DNA from: Arion vulgaris
Taxonomy: Eukaryota > Mollusca > Gastropoda > Stylommatophora > Arionidae
NCBI GenBank assembly: GCA_020796225.1
Contig: CM036775.1
Location: forward strand, 10,591,171-10,655,170
Direction of reading: 5' to 3'
DNA length: 64,000 bases
Below, piece by piece: positions 23,001 to 38,000 of the stretch; position 1 is the stretch's first letter, and every line of letters starts with the position of its first letter. A program made the translations under genes and the position numbers. The notes under the pieces are model-generated. The model worked only from the letters and a program-made list of their open reading frames with translations, was not told the origin of the DNA and did not search any database.

Positions 23001-26000
23001 ACACCTGGAGACAGGAGTTGGAGGAGATGGAATGCAAGAAAACGAGGAGAGAGTGGAGAGATGTGGAAAAGATGGCCTTGCATAGGCAGGCTTGGAAGGC
23101 CTTGGTTGCGGACCTATTCTTCCCTAGGTGCGAAGGATGAAGAAGACGAAGAACAGCCACTTATGCTAAATGAAAAACGAGAGAAGAACTAACCGAGAGT
23201 ATACAAGTCTCACCTCAGCCATCAAACGCTGTCTTGCCTCTCTCTCTTTTTCCCACTCTGCCTGCCTCTTGTGCCAGACACGGGCTGCCTCATCCCTGCA
23301 GACAACAAACACATTAGAATCAACAATTTGTCAAACGTAATCTAACTCTTGTGTGTGTCCATGTAGAAGATGTTATTGTCTATTGTTCCCAGGTGGAAGA
23401 TGTAGTTGGCTGTCCACTCATGCTGTTAGCGTAGGAGGAGAGCTTTAATTTGCGTTCTAGGGCCAGATGAGTCGCCCTTGTTGTGTTGTATCCGTGTTTA
23501 TGTAGTATGGTCTTGATATTGTCTATCCATCTTTTCTTGGTCTTCCCTTACCTCTAGTACCTGATCTCTTTTGAAGATGTTGTTATCATGTCATAATGAA
23601 AACAACTTTGGATTTTGATAAAACTAAAATAAATTATATGTAGGCCAAGGTTAGGCTTAACGGGTTTAAAAGGGTTTTAAAGCCGAAGGATTGACTCATT
23701 GCACCGGGTTTTACCCCATATGGCTATGTCCCTCTCCGCAGAAATGGCATGCCACCTGCAGAGAGTATTACACAAAGTACAAACTTCGTAGCTCTAGCAA
23801 CAATCCTAGGGGTCTCTGGAAAAACTGCACTGGTGAACAGAATGGTCCGGATTCGAACCCACGATCTTTGACTCCCACGGCAAAGGGCTTAACCACAGAG
23901 ACCAGGTTAGGCTCAAATTATTAACTCCTTCTCTACTCTAAAGCATAACTCACCCAGTATCTTTCTCTCTATCATCTTGAGACATAACTCACCCAGTGTC
24001 TTTCTCTCTATCACCTTGAGACATAACTCACGCAGTATCTTTCTCTCTATCACCTTGAGACATAACTCACCTAGTATCTTTCTTTCTATCACCTTGAGAC
24101 ATAACTCACCCAGTGTCTTTCTCTCTATCATCTTGAGACATAACTCACCCAGTGTCTTTCTCTCTATCACCTTGAGACATAACTCACGCAGTATCTTTCT
24201 CTATATCACCTTGAGACATAACTCACGCAATATCTTTCTCTCTAGAACCTTGAGACATGCTATACCATGGATGGCTTCACACCCCCTACCTTCCATAACA
24301 CACCCCCACCCTCCCCCACAATGCCTGATGAACGTGACTCACTGGTACAACATGTCCAACTCTGCTTCTCTTGATTTCTCCAGGGCGTAATTGGTCTTCT
24401 ATCACCTGTCAGATAAACAAGTGATACACGCCAGGTGAAATACAGGTAAGATACACAACAGGTGATACAGGTAAGATACATAACAGGTGAGACAGGTAAG
24501 ATACATAACAGGTGAGACAGGTAAGATACATAACAGGTGATAAAGGTAAGATACAGGACAGGTGAGACAGGTAAGATACATAACAGGTGAGACAGGTAAG
24601 ATACAGGACAGGTGAGACAGGTAAGATACACAACAGGTGAGGCAGGTAAGATATATAATAGGTGAGACAGGTAAGATACAAGACATGTGAGATACACAGC
24701 AGGTGGAGCAGGTGAGACAGGTAAGTTACACTACAGGTGAGACATGTAAGATACAAGACAGTTGAGACAGGTAAGATACACGACAGGTAATGCAAGTAAG
24801 ATACATGACAGGTGAGACAGGTAAGATACATAACAGGTGAGACAGATAAGATATATGACAGGTGAGACAGATAAGATATATGACAGGTGAGACAGGTAAG
24901 ATACATGACATGTTAGACAGGTAAGATACATGACAGGTGAGACAGGTAAAATACACAACAGGTGACACAAGTAAGATACATGACAGGTGATACAAGTAAG
25001 ATACATGACAGGTGAGATACATGACATGTTAGACAGGTAAGATACACAACAGGTGAGACAAGTAAGATACATGACAGGTGAGTGTTATGCTCACTGACAG
25101 GCATGCAGCATGTGACAATATAACTTTATGACAATGTGACAAACAGAGATTAATGTATAATCATAATGCCTAATATTGTGCTTCTGAATGATTTTTATGT
25201 GAAGGCTTGCTTTCCTTATCATAAACATCTCCTCAATAGGGTTAGGGTTTCCTGTAGTCTAACCAAGAAATATTAGCAGATGAAAGTTTCTCAGAGAGAA
25301 CGCAACAATAATTTCTCTGCTGTTTTATTTCTGTGTTTGTTCCAGTACAGTGTTAGTCAGAGACTGTTGGATGTTGCCTTTCCAGTTCACCTTGGGTTGT
25401 CTGAATCCTTGACTCTTGGTCTTCCATACTTGTTGTAGTGGTCGATCCTCTTCCATTCTGTATATATGTCCAAATCCTCCCAGCTGTGATCCTCTCTCTT
25501 TCTGTATATACGTCCAAATCCTCCCAGCTGTGATCCTCCCCATCTCTGCAGCTATGTCCAAATCCTCCCAGCTGTGATTCTCTCCATTTCTGCAGCTATA
25601 TCCAAATCCTCCCAGCTGTGATTCTCTCCCATTCTGTATATATGTCAAAATCCTCCCAGCTGTGATCCTCTCCCTATCTGTATATATGTCAAAATCCTCC
25701 CAGCTGTGATCCTCTCCCATTCTGTATATATGTCCAAATCCTCCCAGCTGTGATCCTCCCCATCTCTGCAGTTATGTCCGAATCCTCCCAGCTCTGATTC
25801 TCTCCATTTCTGCAGCTATTCAAATCCACCCAGCTGTGATCCTCTCCCTATCTGTATATATGTCAAAATCCTTCCAGCTGTGATCCTCCCCCATTCTGTA
25901 TATATATCCAAATCCTCCCAGCTGTGATTCTCTCCATTTCTGCAGCTATGTCGTTACTTGGCAATTTGCAAGGGTTTTACCCTGTATTTTCCCTGTCTCC

Positions 26001-29000
26001 GGGAAACACTGGACTGGGGCTGCGCACAGATATTCTAGAGGGTCGTTTCAATCGGCGCTAGCAACACAACTGAAGTTTTGCGCTTGCCGTCATCACCCAC
26101 CTCAGTTCTTCCGGGGATGTTAGTTCTTATTGCAACAGTACCCTGCTCGGTTGTCCCAGGGAGGGCACTTTCATTTGGCACTAAAACGCAACTTATATGA
26201 TTTGCGTTTGTCCAACCATACCCACCTCAGTTCTTCTGGAGATGTTAGTTGTTTTGGCAACTGTACCCTATCCAGTTGTCCCAGGGAGGGCAGTTTCGTT
26301 AGGCACTGAACGCAACTTTAGAATTTACGCTTGGCCAACATTACCCAGAGCCGCGGTAGCGTAGTTGTTAGTGAACTCGCTTCTCAAGGCTGGTGGTCTG
26401 GGTTCAACTCCGCAGTCGCGTGGAATTTTTCCGACCGCGACAGCCTTCAGGTCGACCCAGCCTCAACTGGGTACCAGACATGCGCTGGGAAAGTAAAGGC
26501 GGCCGGCGTGATGCTGACCACATCACTCATCGTGTGCCGACGGTCAATGAAAAATACAGGCCTAACACTGTATTGCCCTATATATCATGAGGTATGAAAG
26601 GGTTCCATTACTTTTTTTTTTACTTTTACAACTTTACCCAATAGATTTCTCTGCGTGTGAGCCTTATGTACGAGGTTTGCTGCATACCTTCCCATGTAGC
26701 AACACGATGCTGCGTTGTCGTGTTTCCGAGATACTTGCTGAGACTTTTGATTCGTTACGCCATCTTTCTTATTGTTTCTAGCCCCACAGCTGGCAATTTG
26801 CTTGCGACCCTTACTCTGGGGAGTTGGCCCTCTTTTCTAATTAGGATGCACCTCTCATCCCTTCTTGTGCAGCCTTTCCCATCGGATGGGAAGTTGCTAC
26901 TTGTGTTATGACCATTTTGTTGACATTTACCGACACATTTACCGGACTGTCCTGACACGCAGCATGACTTGGGCGCAGGGTTACAAGTTCCACCACATGT
27001 GGGCCCACTTCTCTACTATGGATGCACCTCTCATTCCTTTAATTCGGTCATTTACTCCAGGGAGTTTACATTCGTTCGCAGCACTCGTACACTGCTTTTT
27101 TTCAACTCAGACAAAATTTTACCGTTCATTTGGCCAGATGTGTGCATTTTGTTCGTAATTTTGTGGATCTGCTTTCCCCTTCCGTGCTTGCACTGCTACC
27201 ACTACCAGTAGCTCTCCTTCAATCCCTGTACACACTTGGCCAGACTGGAACCAAAATATGTTACCAGGGTCACCACATGGAGGTGGGGCACAGGGTCTTG
27301 ATTAGTGCAGAACCACTAATCCTGTCACAGCCCCCATGCGCTTTTGACACCCTGCTCAGGTTTGACCATTCCTACCTGCTTGGGTTTGACCATTCCTACC
27401 TGCTCGGGTTTGACCATTCCTACCTGCTCGGGTTTGACCCTGCTCGGGTTTGACCATTCCTACCTGCTCGGGTTTGACCATTCCTACCTGCTCGGGTTTG
27501 ACCATTCCTACCTGCTCGGGTTTGACCATTCCTACCTGCTCGGGTTTGACCATTCCTACCTGCTCGGGTTTGACCATTCCTACCTGCTCGGGTTTGACCA
27601 TTCCTACCTGCTCGGGTTTGACCATTCCTACCTGCTCTGGTTTGACCATTCCTACCTACTCGGTTTGACCCTTCCTACCTGCTCGGGTTTGACCATTCCT
27701 ACCTGCTTCGGTTTGACCATTCCTACCTGCTCGGGTTTGACCATTCCTACCTGCTCGGGTTTGACCATTCCTACCTGCTCGGGTTTGACCATTCCTACCT
27801 GCTCGGGTTTGACCATTCCTACCTGCTCGGGTTTGACCATTCCTACCTGCTCCGGTTTGACCATTCCTACCTGCTCCGGTTTGACCATTCCTACCTGCTC
27901 GGGTTTGACCCTTCCTACCTGCTCGGATTTGACCATTCCTACCTGCTCGGGTTTGACCATTCCTACCTGCTCGGGTTTGACCATTCCTACCTGCTCGGGT
28001 TTGACCATTCCTACCTGCTTGGGTTTGACCATTCCTACCTGCTCAGGTTTGACGATTCCTACCTGTTCTGGTTTGACCATTCCTACCTGCTCAGGTTTAA
28101 CCATTACTACCTGCTCAGGTTTGACCATTCCTACCTGCTCGGGTTTGACCATTCCTACCTGCTCGGGTTTGACCATTCCTACCTGCTCGGGTTTGACCAT
28201 TCCTACCTGCTCAGGTGTGACCATTCCTACCTGCTCAGGTTTGACCATTCCTACCTGCTCAGGTGTGATCAGCGGTACTTGCTCAGGTGTGATTAGCGGT
28301 ACCTGCTCAGGTGTGATCAATCCTACCTTTTCAAATTTGACCATTCCTACCTGCTCAGGTGTGACAATAAAAGGTATCACAAAGTATAATCATAAGACAA
28401 GTACCTGCTTCATCCAGTGAGCATCAGCTCTAGCCTTCTCTTGTCTGGCAGACTGCAGCGCCACATGCTCATTTTCTTTTGCAATCAAGGATTCCAGCAA
28501 TTTCTTGTCATTTTCCTATCACAGAACATATCACAGAACATCAATAGAACATATCACAGAACATCAATAGAACATATCACAGAACATCAATAGAACATAT
28601 CACAGAACATATCAGAGAACATCAATAGAACATATCACAGAACATCAATAGAACATATCACAGAACATATCACAGAACATCAATAGAACATATCACAGAA
28701 CATCAATAGAACATATCACAGAACATCAATAGAACATATCACAGAACATCAATAGAACATATCACAGAACATCAAAAGAACGTATCACAGAATGTATCAC
28801 GGAACATCAATAGAACATATCACAGAAGATCAATAGAACATATCACAGAGCATCAATAGAACATATCACAGAACATCAATAGAACATATAACAGAACATC
28901 AATAGAACATATAACAGAACATCAATAGAACATATCACAGAACATATAACAGAACATCAATAGAACATATCACAGAAGATCAATAGAACATATCACAGAA

Positions 29001-32000
29001 CATCAATAGAACATATCACAGAACATATAACAGAACATCAATAGAACATATCACAGAAGATCAATAGAACGTATCACAGAACATATCACAGAAGATCAAT
29101 AGAACATATCACAGAACATATAACAGAACATCAATAGAACATATCACAGAACATATAACAGAACATCAATAAAACATATAACAGAACATCAATAAAACAT
29201 ATAACAGAACATCAATAGAACATATCACAGAACATATAACAGAACATCAATAGAACATATCACAGAACATATAACAGAACATCAATAAAACATATCACAG
29301 AACATCAATAAAACATATCACAGAACATCAATAGAACATATCAGAGAACATCAATAGAACATATCAGAGAACATCAATAGAACATATCACAGAACATATC
29401 ACAGAACATATCACAGAACATCAATAAAACATATCACAGAACATCAATAGAACATATCACAGAACATCAATAGAACATATCACAGAAATATCAATAATAG
29501 AACATATCACAGAACATAATAACATATCAGAACATCAATAGAACATATCACAGAACATCAATAGAACATATACAGAAGAACATCAATAGAACATATCACA
29601 GAACATCAATAGAACATATCACAGAACATATCACAGAACATCAATAGAACATATCACAGAACATCAATAGAACATATCACAGAACATCAAAAGAACATAT
29701 CACAGAACATCAATAGAACATATCACAGAACATCAATAGAACATATCACAGAACATCAATAGAACATATCACAGAACATCAATAGAACATATCACAGAAC
29801 ATCAATAAACATATCACAGAATAAAACAATACAGAACATATCACAGAACATCAATAGAACATATCACAGAACATCAATAGAAAATATCACAGAACATCAA
29901 TAGAACATATCGAACTATCAGAACATCAATAGAACATATCACAGAACATCAATAGAACATATCACAGAACATCAATAAAACATATCACAGAACATCAATA
30001 AAACATATCACAGAACATCAAAGATCTATTCCTAAAAACCAAAAATCATTCCAGAAATAAATCCTCTAAATCCGCACTGTTAGATCATATATCTCCGTAC
30101 TGTTAGACCAGTGTTTCCCAAAGTGGGAAACCCCACCCCAGTGGGCGCTGAAACATTCTAGGGGAAGTGGGGGTAGTGGGTTCAGAAGAATTTGGGGGTG
30201 TTCAGGCGATTAGGTGTCGGTGGCTCCTTAAAGAAGAAATTAATAATACATTTTAAAACATAAATAATTTTCTTGATTTTGCGATTGAATAATCATAAAA
30301 AATTTTAATTCTGCATTTTAATTCATCTTATGTCCGTCTTACACTGTCCATTTTTTCATCAATTTTCTATTTGGTGTATATAATCATTTGAAAATTGACC
30401 ATGTATGACAGAAATATATATTAATTTTTTCTATGTCAAAGTGAAAATAGAGCATTTATATACATATATGTGGGGGGCGTTGGCAAACTGTTATAATGTG
30501 GAGACGGCGTCACAAAGTTTATGTTCTGCAAAGTGGGCGGTGGGCCGAAAAAGTTTGGGAATCTATGTGTTAGACCATATTTCCTCCGTACTGTTAAACT
30601 AACGAGTTAATCTGTGCCGGAGACTTCTACTTACCAATTCTATTTGAATAACTTGTGACTTGCGCATCATCTGTGCCTTGTGCTGCCTCAGTAATGCTCG
30701 ACTGTGAAAAATGTCAAATTAGTTTGTTAGTCATTAGATCATCGTCATCATGGCACAAGCAGGAACAAGTCAATAAGTTCTCCAACCTCATCTTTAGTAT
30801 AGCCATCAGCAGGCAGTGACTGACAGTTCCAGTCTTGTCTTAGTTAATGAAACATTATCTACTCCATGTATAGCCATCAGCATGTAGTGACTAGTATAGC
30901 CATCATTATGTAGTGACTAGTATAGCCATCATTATGTAGTGACTAGTATAGCCATCAGCATGTAGTGACTAGTATAGCCATCATTATGTAGTGACTAGTA
31001 TAGCCATCAGCATGTAGTGACTAGTATAGCCATCAGCATGTAGTGACTAGTATAGTCATCAGCATGTAGTGACTAGTATAGTCATCAGCATGTAGTGACT
31101 AGTATAGCCATCATTATGTAGTGACTAGTATAGCCATCATTATGTAGTGACTAGTATAGCCATCAGCATGTAGTGACTAGTATAGCCATCAGCATGTAGT
31201 GACTAGTATAGCCATCAGCATGTAGTGACTAGTATAGCCATCATTATGTAGTGACTAGTATAGCCATCAGTATGTAGTGACTAGTATAGCCATCATTATG
31301 TAGTGACTAGTATAGCCATCAGCATGTAGTGACTAGTATAGCCATCAGCATGTAGTGACTAGTATAGTCATCAGCATGTAGTGACTAGTATAGCCATCAG
31401 CATGTAGTGACTAGTATAGCCATCAGCATGTAGTGACTAGTATAGCCATCAGTATGTAGTGACTAGTATAGCCATCAGTATGTAGTGACTAGTATAGCCA
31501 TCATTATGTAGTGACTAGTATAGCCATCAGTATGTAGTGACTAGTATAGCCATCAGCATGTAGTGACTAGTATAGCCATCATTATGTAGTGACTAGTATA
31601 GCCATCATTATGTAGTGACTAGTATAGCCATCATTATGTAGTGACTAGTATAGCCATCAGTATGTAGTGACTAGTATAGCCATCAGCATGTAGTGACTAG
31701 TATAGCCATCAGTATGTAGTGACTAGTATAGCCATCAGCATGTAGTGACTAGTATAGCCATCAGCATGTAGTGACTAGTATAGCCATCATTATGTAGTGA
31801 CTAGTATAGCCATCAGCATGTAGTGACTAGTATAGCCATCAGCATGTAGTGACTAGTATAGCCATCAGTATGTAGTGACTAGTATAGCCATCAGCATGTA
31901 GTGACTAGTATAGCCATCAGCATGTAGTGACTAGTATAGCCATCAGCATGTAGTGACTAGTATAGCCATCAGCATGTAGTGACTAGTATAGCCATCAGTA

Positions 32001-35000
32001 TGTAGTGACTAGTATAGCCATCAGTATGTAGTGACTAGTATAGCCATCAGTATGTAGTGACTAGTATAGCCATCAGCATGTAGTGACTAGTATAGCCATC
32101 AGTATGTAGTGACTAGTATAGCCATCAGCATGTAGTGACTAGTATAGCCATCAGCATGTAGTGACTAGTATAGCCATCATTATGTAGTGACTAGTATAGC
32201 CATCATTATGTAGTGACTAGTATAGCCATCATTATGTAGTGACTAGTATAGCCATCAGCATGTAGTGACTAGTATAGCCATCATTATGTAGTGACTAGTA
32301 TAGCCATCAGCATGTAGTGACTAGTATAGCCATCATTATGTAGTGACTAGTATAGCCATCAGTATGTAGTGACTAGTATAGCCATCAGCATGTAGTGACT
32401 AGTATAGCCATCAGCATGTAGTGACTAGTATAGCCATCAGTATGTAGTGACTAGTATAGCCATCATTATGTAGTGACTAGTATAGCCATCAGCATGTAGT
32501 GACTAGTATAGCCATCATTATGTAGTGACTAGTATAGCCATCAGCATGTAGTGACTAGTATAGCCATCAGTATGTAGTGACTAGTATAGCCATCAGTATG
32601 TAGTGACTAGTATAGCCATCAGCATGTAGTGACTAGTATAGCCATCAGCATGTAGTGACTAGTATAGCCATCAGTATGTAGTGACTAGTATAGCCATCAT
32701 TATGTAGTGACTAGTATAGCCATCATTATGTAGTGACTAGTATAGCCATCATTATGTAGTGACTAGTATAGCCATCATTATGTAGTGACTAGTATAGCCA
32801 TCATTATGTAGTGACTAGTATAGCCATCATTATGTAGTGACTAGTATAGCCATCATTATGTAGTGACTAGTATAGCCATCATTATGTAGTGACTAGTATA
32901 GCCATCATTATGTAGTGACTAGTATAGCCATCATTATGTAGTGACTAGTATAGCCATCAGCATGTAGTGACTAGTATAGCCATCATTATGTAGTGACTAG
33001 TATAGCCATCAGCATGTAGTGACTAGTATAGCCATCAGTATGTAGTGACTAGTATAGCCATCAGTATGTAGTGACTAGTATAGCCATCAGCATGTAGTGA
33101 CTAGTATAGCCATCAGCATGTAGTGACTAGTATAGCCATCAGTATGTAGTGACTAGTATAGCCATCATTATGTAGTGACTAGTATAGCCATCATTATGTA
33201 GTGACTAGTATAGCCATCATTATGTAGTGACTAGTATAGCCATCATTATGTAGTGACTAGTATAGCCATCAGCATGTAGTGACTAGTATAGCCATCATTA
33301 TGTAGTGACTAGTATAGCCATCAGCATGTAGTGACTAGTATAGCCATCATTATGTAGTGACTAGTATAGCCATCAGTATGTAGTGACTAGTATAGCCATC
33401 ATTATGTAGTGACTAGTATAGCCATCATTATGTAGTGACTAGTATAGCCATCATCATGTAGTGGCAGACAGTTCCAGTCTTATGTTAGTTAATGAAACAT
33501 TATCTACTCCATGTATAGTGTTAAAATCTAGCTACAACACCAAGTTTGACTCAAGAGTTCCTGCAGTCAAGACATGGGTGAAGATTCCAAGTTCCTGCAG
33601 TCAGGACATGGGTTAAGATTCCAAATTCCTGCAGTCAGGACATGGGTGAAGATTCTAAGTTCCTGCAGTCAGGACATGGGTGAAGATTCCAAGTTCCTGC
33701 AGTCAGGACATGGGTTAAGATTCCAAATTCCTACAGTCAGGACATGGGTTGAGATTCCAAGTTCCTGCAGTCAGGACATGGGCAAAGATTCCAAGTTCCC
33801 GCAGTCAGGACATGGGCAAAGATTCCAAGTTCCTGCAGTCAGGACATGGGCAAAGATTCAGAGTTCCTGTAGTCAGGACATGAGCGAAGAGTCCAAGTCC
33901 CCCACCTAAATCCCATGTCTCTCCCGTCTTCCTAATGGTGTTCAGCATATCAGGACCTGTCCATTGCTCTATGACTTGCCAGTGTAGCCGTGCCCACATC
34001 AGGATATCATGCCCTGCCTATTGCTCTACAACTTGCCAGTGTAGCCATGCCCACAAGTTAAAGTCAATCATAAACAACGGAAAGAGGAGACACTAGCAAC
34101 AGAAGAAAGAGACACTAGCAACAGAACAAACAACAGAAGAGGGAGACACTAGCAACAGAACAAACAACAGAAGAAGGAGACTCTAGCAACAGAACAAACA
34201 ACAGAAGAAGGAGACATTAGCAACAGAAAGAGGAGACACTAGCAACAGAAGAAGGAGACACTAGCAACAGAAGAAGGAGATACTAGCAACAGAAGGAGAC
34301 ACTAGCAACAGAACAAACAACAGAAGAAGGAGACACTAGCAACAGAACAAACAACAGAAGAAGGAGACACTAGCAACAGAACAAACAACAGAAGAAGGAG
34401 ACTCTAGCAACAGAACAAACAACAGAAGAAGGGGACACTAGCAACAGAAAGAGGAGACACTAGCAACAGAAGAAGGAGACACTAGCAACAGAAGAAGGAG
34501 ACACTAGCAACAGAAGGAGACACTAGCAACAGAACAAACAACAGAAGAAGGAGACTAGCAACAGAACAAACAACAGAAGAAGGAGACATTAGCAACAGAA
34601 CAAACAACAGAAGAAGACACTAGCAACAGAACAAATAACAGAAAGAGTAGACACTAGCAACAGAACAAACAACAGAAGGAGGAGACACTAGCAACAGAAG
34701 GAGTAAACACTAGCAACAGAAGGAGTAAACACTAGCAACAGAACAAACAACAGAAGAAGGAGACATTAGCAACAGAACAAACAACAGAAGAAGGAGACAC
34801 TAGCAACAGAAGAAGGAGACACTAGTAACAGAAGAAGGAGACACTAGCAACAGAAGAAGGAGACACTAGCAACAGAACAAACAACAGAAGAAGGAGACTA
34901 GCAACAGAACAAACAACAGAAGAAGGAGACATTAGCAACAGAACAAACAACAGAAGAAGACACTAGCAACAGAACAAATAACAGAAAGAGTAGACACTAG

Positions 35001-38000
35001 CAACAGAACAAACAACAGAAGGAGGAGACACTAGCAACAGAAGGAGTAAACACTAGCAACAGAAGGAGTAAACACTAGCAACAGAACAAACAACAGAAGA
35101 AGGAGACATTAGCAACAGAACAAACAACAGAAGAAGGAGACACTAGCAACAGAAGAAGGAGACACTAGCAACAGAAGAAGGAGACACTAGCAACAGAAGA
35201 AGGAGACACTAGCAACAGAACAAACAACAGAAGAAGGAGACTAGCAACAGAACAAACAACAGAAGAAGGAGACACTAGCAACAGAACAAACAACAGAAGA
35301 AGGAGACACTAGCAGCAGAAGGAGACACTAGCAGCAGAAGGAGACACTAGCAACAGAACAAACAACAGAAGAAGGAGACACTAGCAGCAGAAGGAGACAT
35401 TAGCAACAGAACAAACTCATGGATACCCTAAATCTTTCTTCTGTCGTTCCTTCTCCTTGAAGTCTTGCTCCTCTTCAATCTGATCCAGTTCCCATTTGTG
35501 CTTCAACAAATCTTCTTGTTGTCGTCTGAACTCCTGAGCCTGGGACGGTGGCAGACATATTATAATAAATAGAATATGTTAAATATTAGAACATAATTTA
35601 ACCCCGTGTGGACCAGGAGTTACACTAAGTGGCGTTTTTACTCTATAATGGCTTTCGACCTGGTACACTAGGAGTTAATACAACTTTTTCTTCACTTATC
35701 TTCCCTTAGGGAGTCTCTGTGGCTAAATGGTTATGCCCTTTGCCATGTGAGTCGAAATTCCTGGGTTCAAATCCAGACCGCGCAGTTCTGTTCACGAGTG
35801 CAGTTTTTTCCAGAGACCCTAGGATTGTTGCTGGAGCTACGGAGTTCGTGCAATACTCTCGTCAGATGGCGTACCATTTCTGCAGAGAGGGGCCCAGCCA
35901 TGTGGGGTAACACCCGGTGCAATGAAGTCAATCCTTCGGCTTTAAACACCCTTTAAACCCTTGAAGTGAAAGGTCTAACCATATCTCTCGAGGTCTTGCA
36001 CTACCCTTATTTTCTTTCTCGGTCTCCAGTTTGCCACCATGTCTCTCTCTCGCTCTCTCTCGAGGTCTTGCACTACCCTTATTTTCTTTCTCTGTCTCCA
36101 GTTTGCCACCATGTCTTTCTCTCGAGGTCTTGTACTACCCCTATTGTCTTTCTCTGTCTCCAGTTTGTCACCATGTCTCCCTCTCTCTCTCTCTCTCGGT
36201 CTTGCACTATCTCCACCTGGATTCCATTTCAGAGCCACATATTTGTGTCTGTCTTCTGCATTCTTAATCCTTTAGAGATTCTGGCACCACATATGTGTCG
36301 CTTGTGTTGGCCGCCAAGTTATAAATGCCACATAGAGTGGCGTTAGTTATTCTAAGAATTTAACAGTTGTGGTAAATTTACATTCAGGGCGCAGAGCACG
36401 AGGCAGGCCAAGAACATGATGGATATATAACATCTCAGAGTCCCTGGAAAAGCATGGACTGGCAACGTCAAGCGCAACACACATGGCAAAAGATAGAAAA
36501 CTAAATCTTCCCCATGACGCTTCACGGCAAATGTGGTTAAGATAAGATAAGAGATAAGTAAAGTTATATTCCAGTCCCCCTTTATAATTTAACCAAAGGT
36601 CATTCTTCATTTCCAGCTTCACATGTGGACATAAGTTTTCTTCTGTCCTCACATGTGGACATAGCTGTTTTTTTTATTTTAGTTTAGTAAGAAAATCTTT
36701 TATTGAGAAAATGTGCAACAAATCAACATTGACTTTTTTTTGCACAAAATTTTGACTTGAAATTTTTTTTTTTTTTCGATCCAGAAGCACTTGAGCTGAA
36801 AGCTCTTCTGCTCGGTGTCATGGACATCGTAACCTTCGGTTCGGTGCCACGAACACTGTAAATCTGGGGAACCTGTAGCTTTTCTGCCAGTCCGCGGAGT
36901 TGAACCCGCATATACAGAGGACTTGTCACCCGAAGTCCAACGCCTACAAACACGCTGGGCACGCGGGCTTTGACTTGAAATAAGGGCAGTATCTTCCAAC
37001 ATAAAAACTGTTTTCAAAATGTTATTTATTCATTAAAAAAAAAAGATAAAACTTACCTAGATTGTGTAGTTATAAATGTAGTATGAATAGAAACATATTT
37101 TATAGCTTGCAATGTATAAGAACCTATTCAAATTGTGTAGTAAATGACAATTTTGCCCTCATTTTATCATTTTTATAGTTTTTCCTTCTTACTAAAAGTT
37201 ATTTCGCATTTCCCATTTCTTATTGAGAAATATTTCACCAACTGTAATTAAACAGAATTAAACTCTTAATGTTTTGATATCTAGTATATGTTCTATATAT
37301 AAATAAAATAAGTTTTTTCTAACAAAACTTCTTCTTTCTTCTTCTCCGACCGCTCCATATCGACCACTTGTTAACCACTCTGTGTGATTTGTATGTGATC
37401 TGAGCCTAAGAGTGATGGATGTTGTACCAGTTATGCGTCTACAAGTAGGCCAGAACATCCGATTTCTGCTATGCTTTTTATTTACTACTGTAGCTTCCCT
37501 AGGGCCTACATCAGTTGCCTCTTACGACATGCTTTGTAGGTTGCAGTGGTACCATTCTTTGGTTCCTTGCAGCCCGGCACGCCATGTACGAGAATATATT
37601 CAATATTAAACATAATTAATTGTAACGACTAGAATATAAAAAAGTATTTCAATGCCAAGGATGGACTTCCCTGCCTTCAGTTTCCATATGGCTCAGCGTC
37701 TCAAGTTTTCCTATCTACCTCGCCTCGGCCCCCTCATACAGAAATGGAATGCCAGCTACCGAAAGTATTGCACAATGTATGGACTCCTTTGCTTTTGCAA
37801 CAATCACTAGGATCTCAGGAAAAAAATACAATTATGAACCAAACAATGTGGTCCGGGTTCGAACCTATGACTTACGGACACAAGTCAAACGGCTCAAACT
37901 ATTCGCCACAGAAACACGAACAACAACTAGATTATGATAAACATAAATAAAATGGTTATTTTTTATTTTTTCCGTCCGCTTTCAACTCAGACGAAGTTCC

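Noticed and set aside
27344..28420. 358-aa repetitive protein on the plus strand
   Set aside because: The frame is pure 24-bp tandem repeat (8-residue period) with no non-repetitive coding part, and the opposite strand is equally open.
30868..33458. CRISPR-like array of about 100 short repeats
   Set aside because: Units are contiguous with no unique spacers, and the setting is an animal intron, so it is a minisatellite.
35719..35910. Intact tRNA gene suggested by the box A- and box B-like words in SINE E
   Set aside because: The region does not fold into a complete cloverleaf by eye and is followed by a SINE body; it is a tRNA-derived SINE head. The same holds for the other SINE families.
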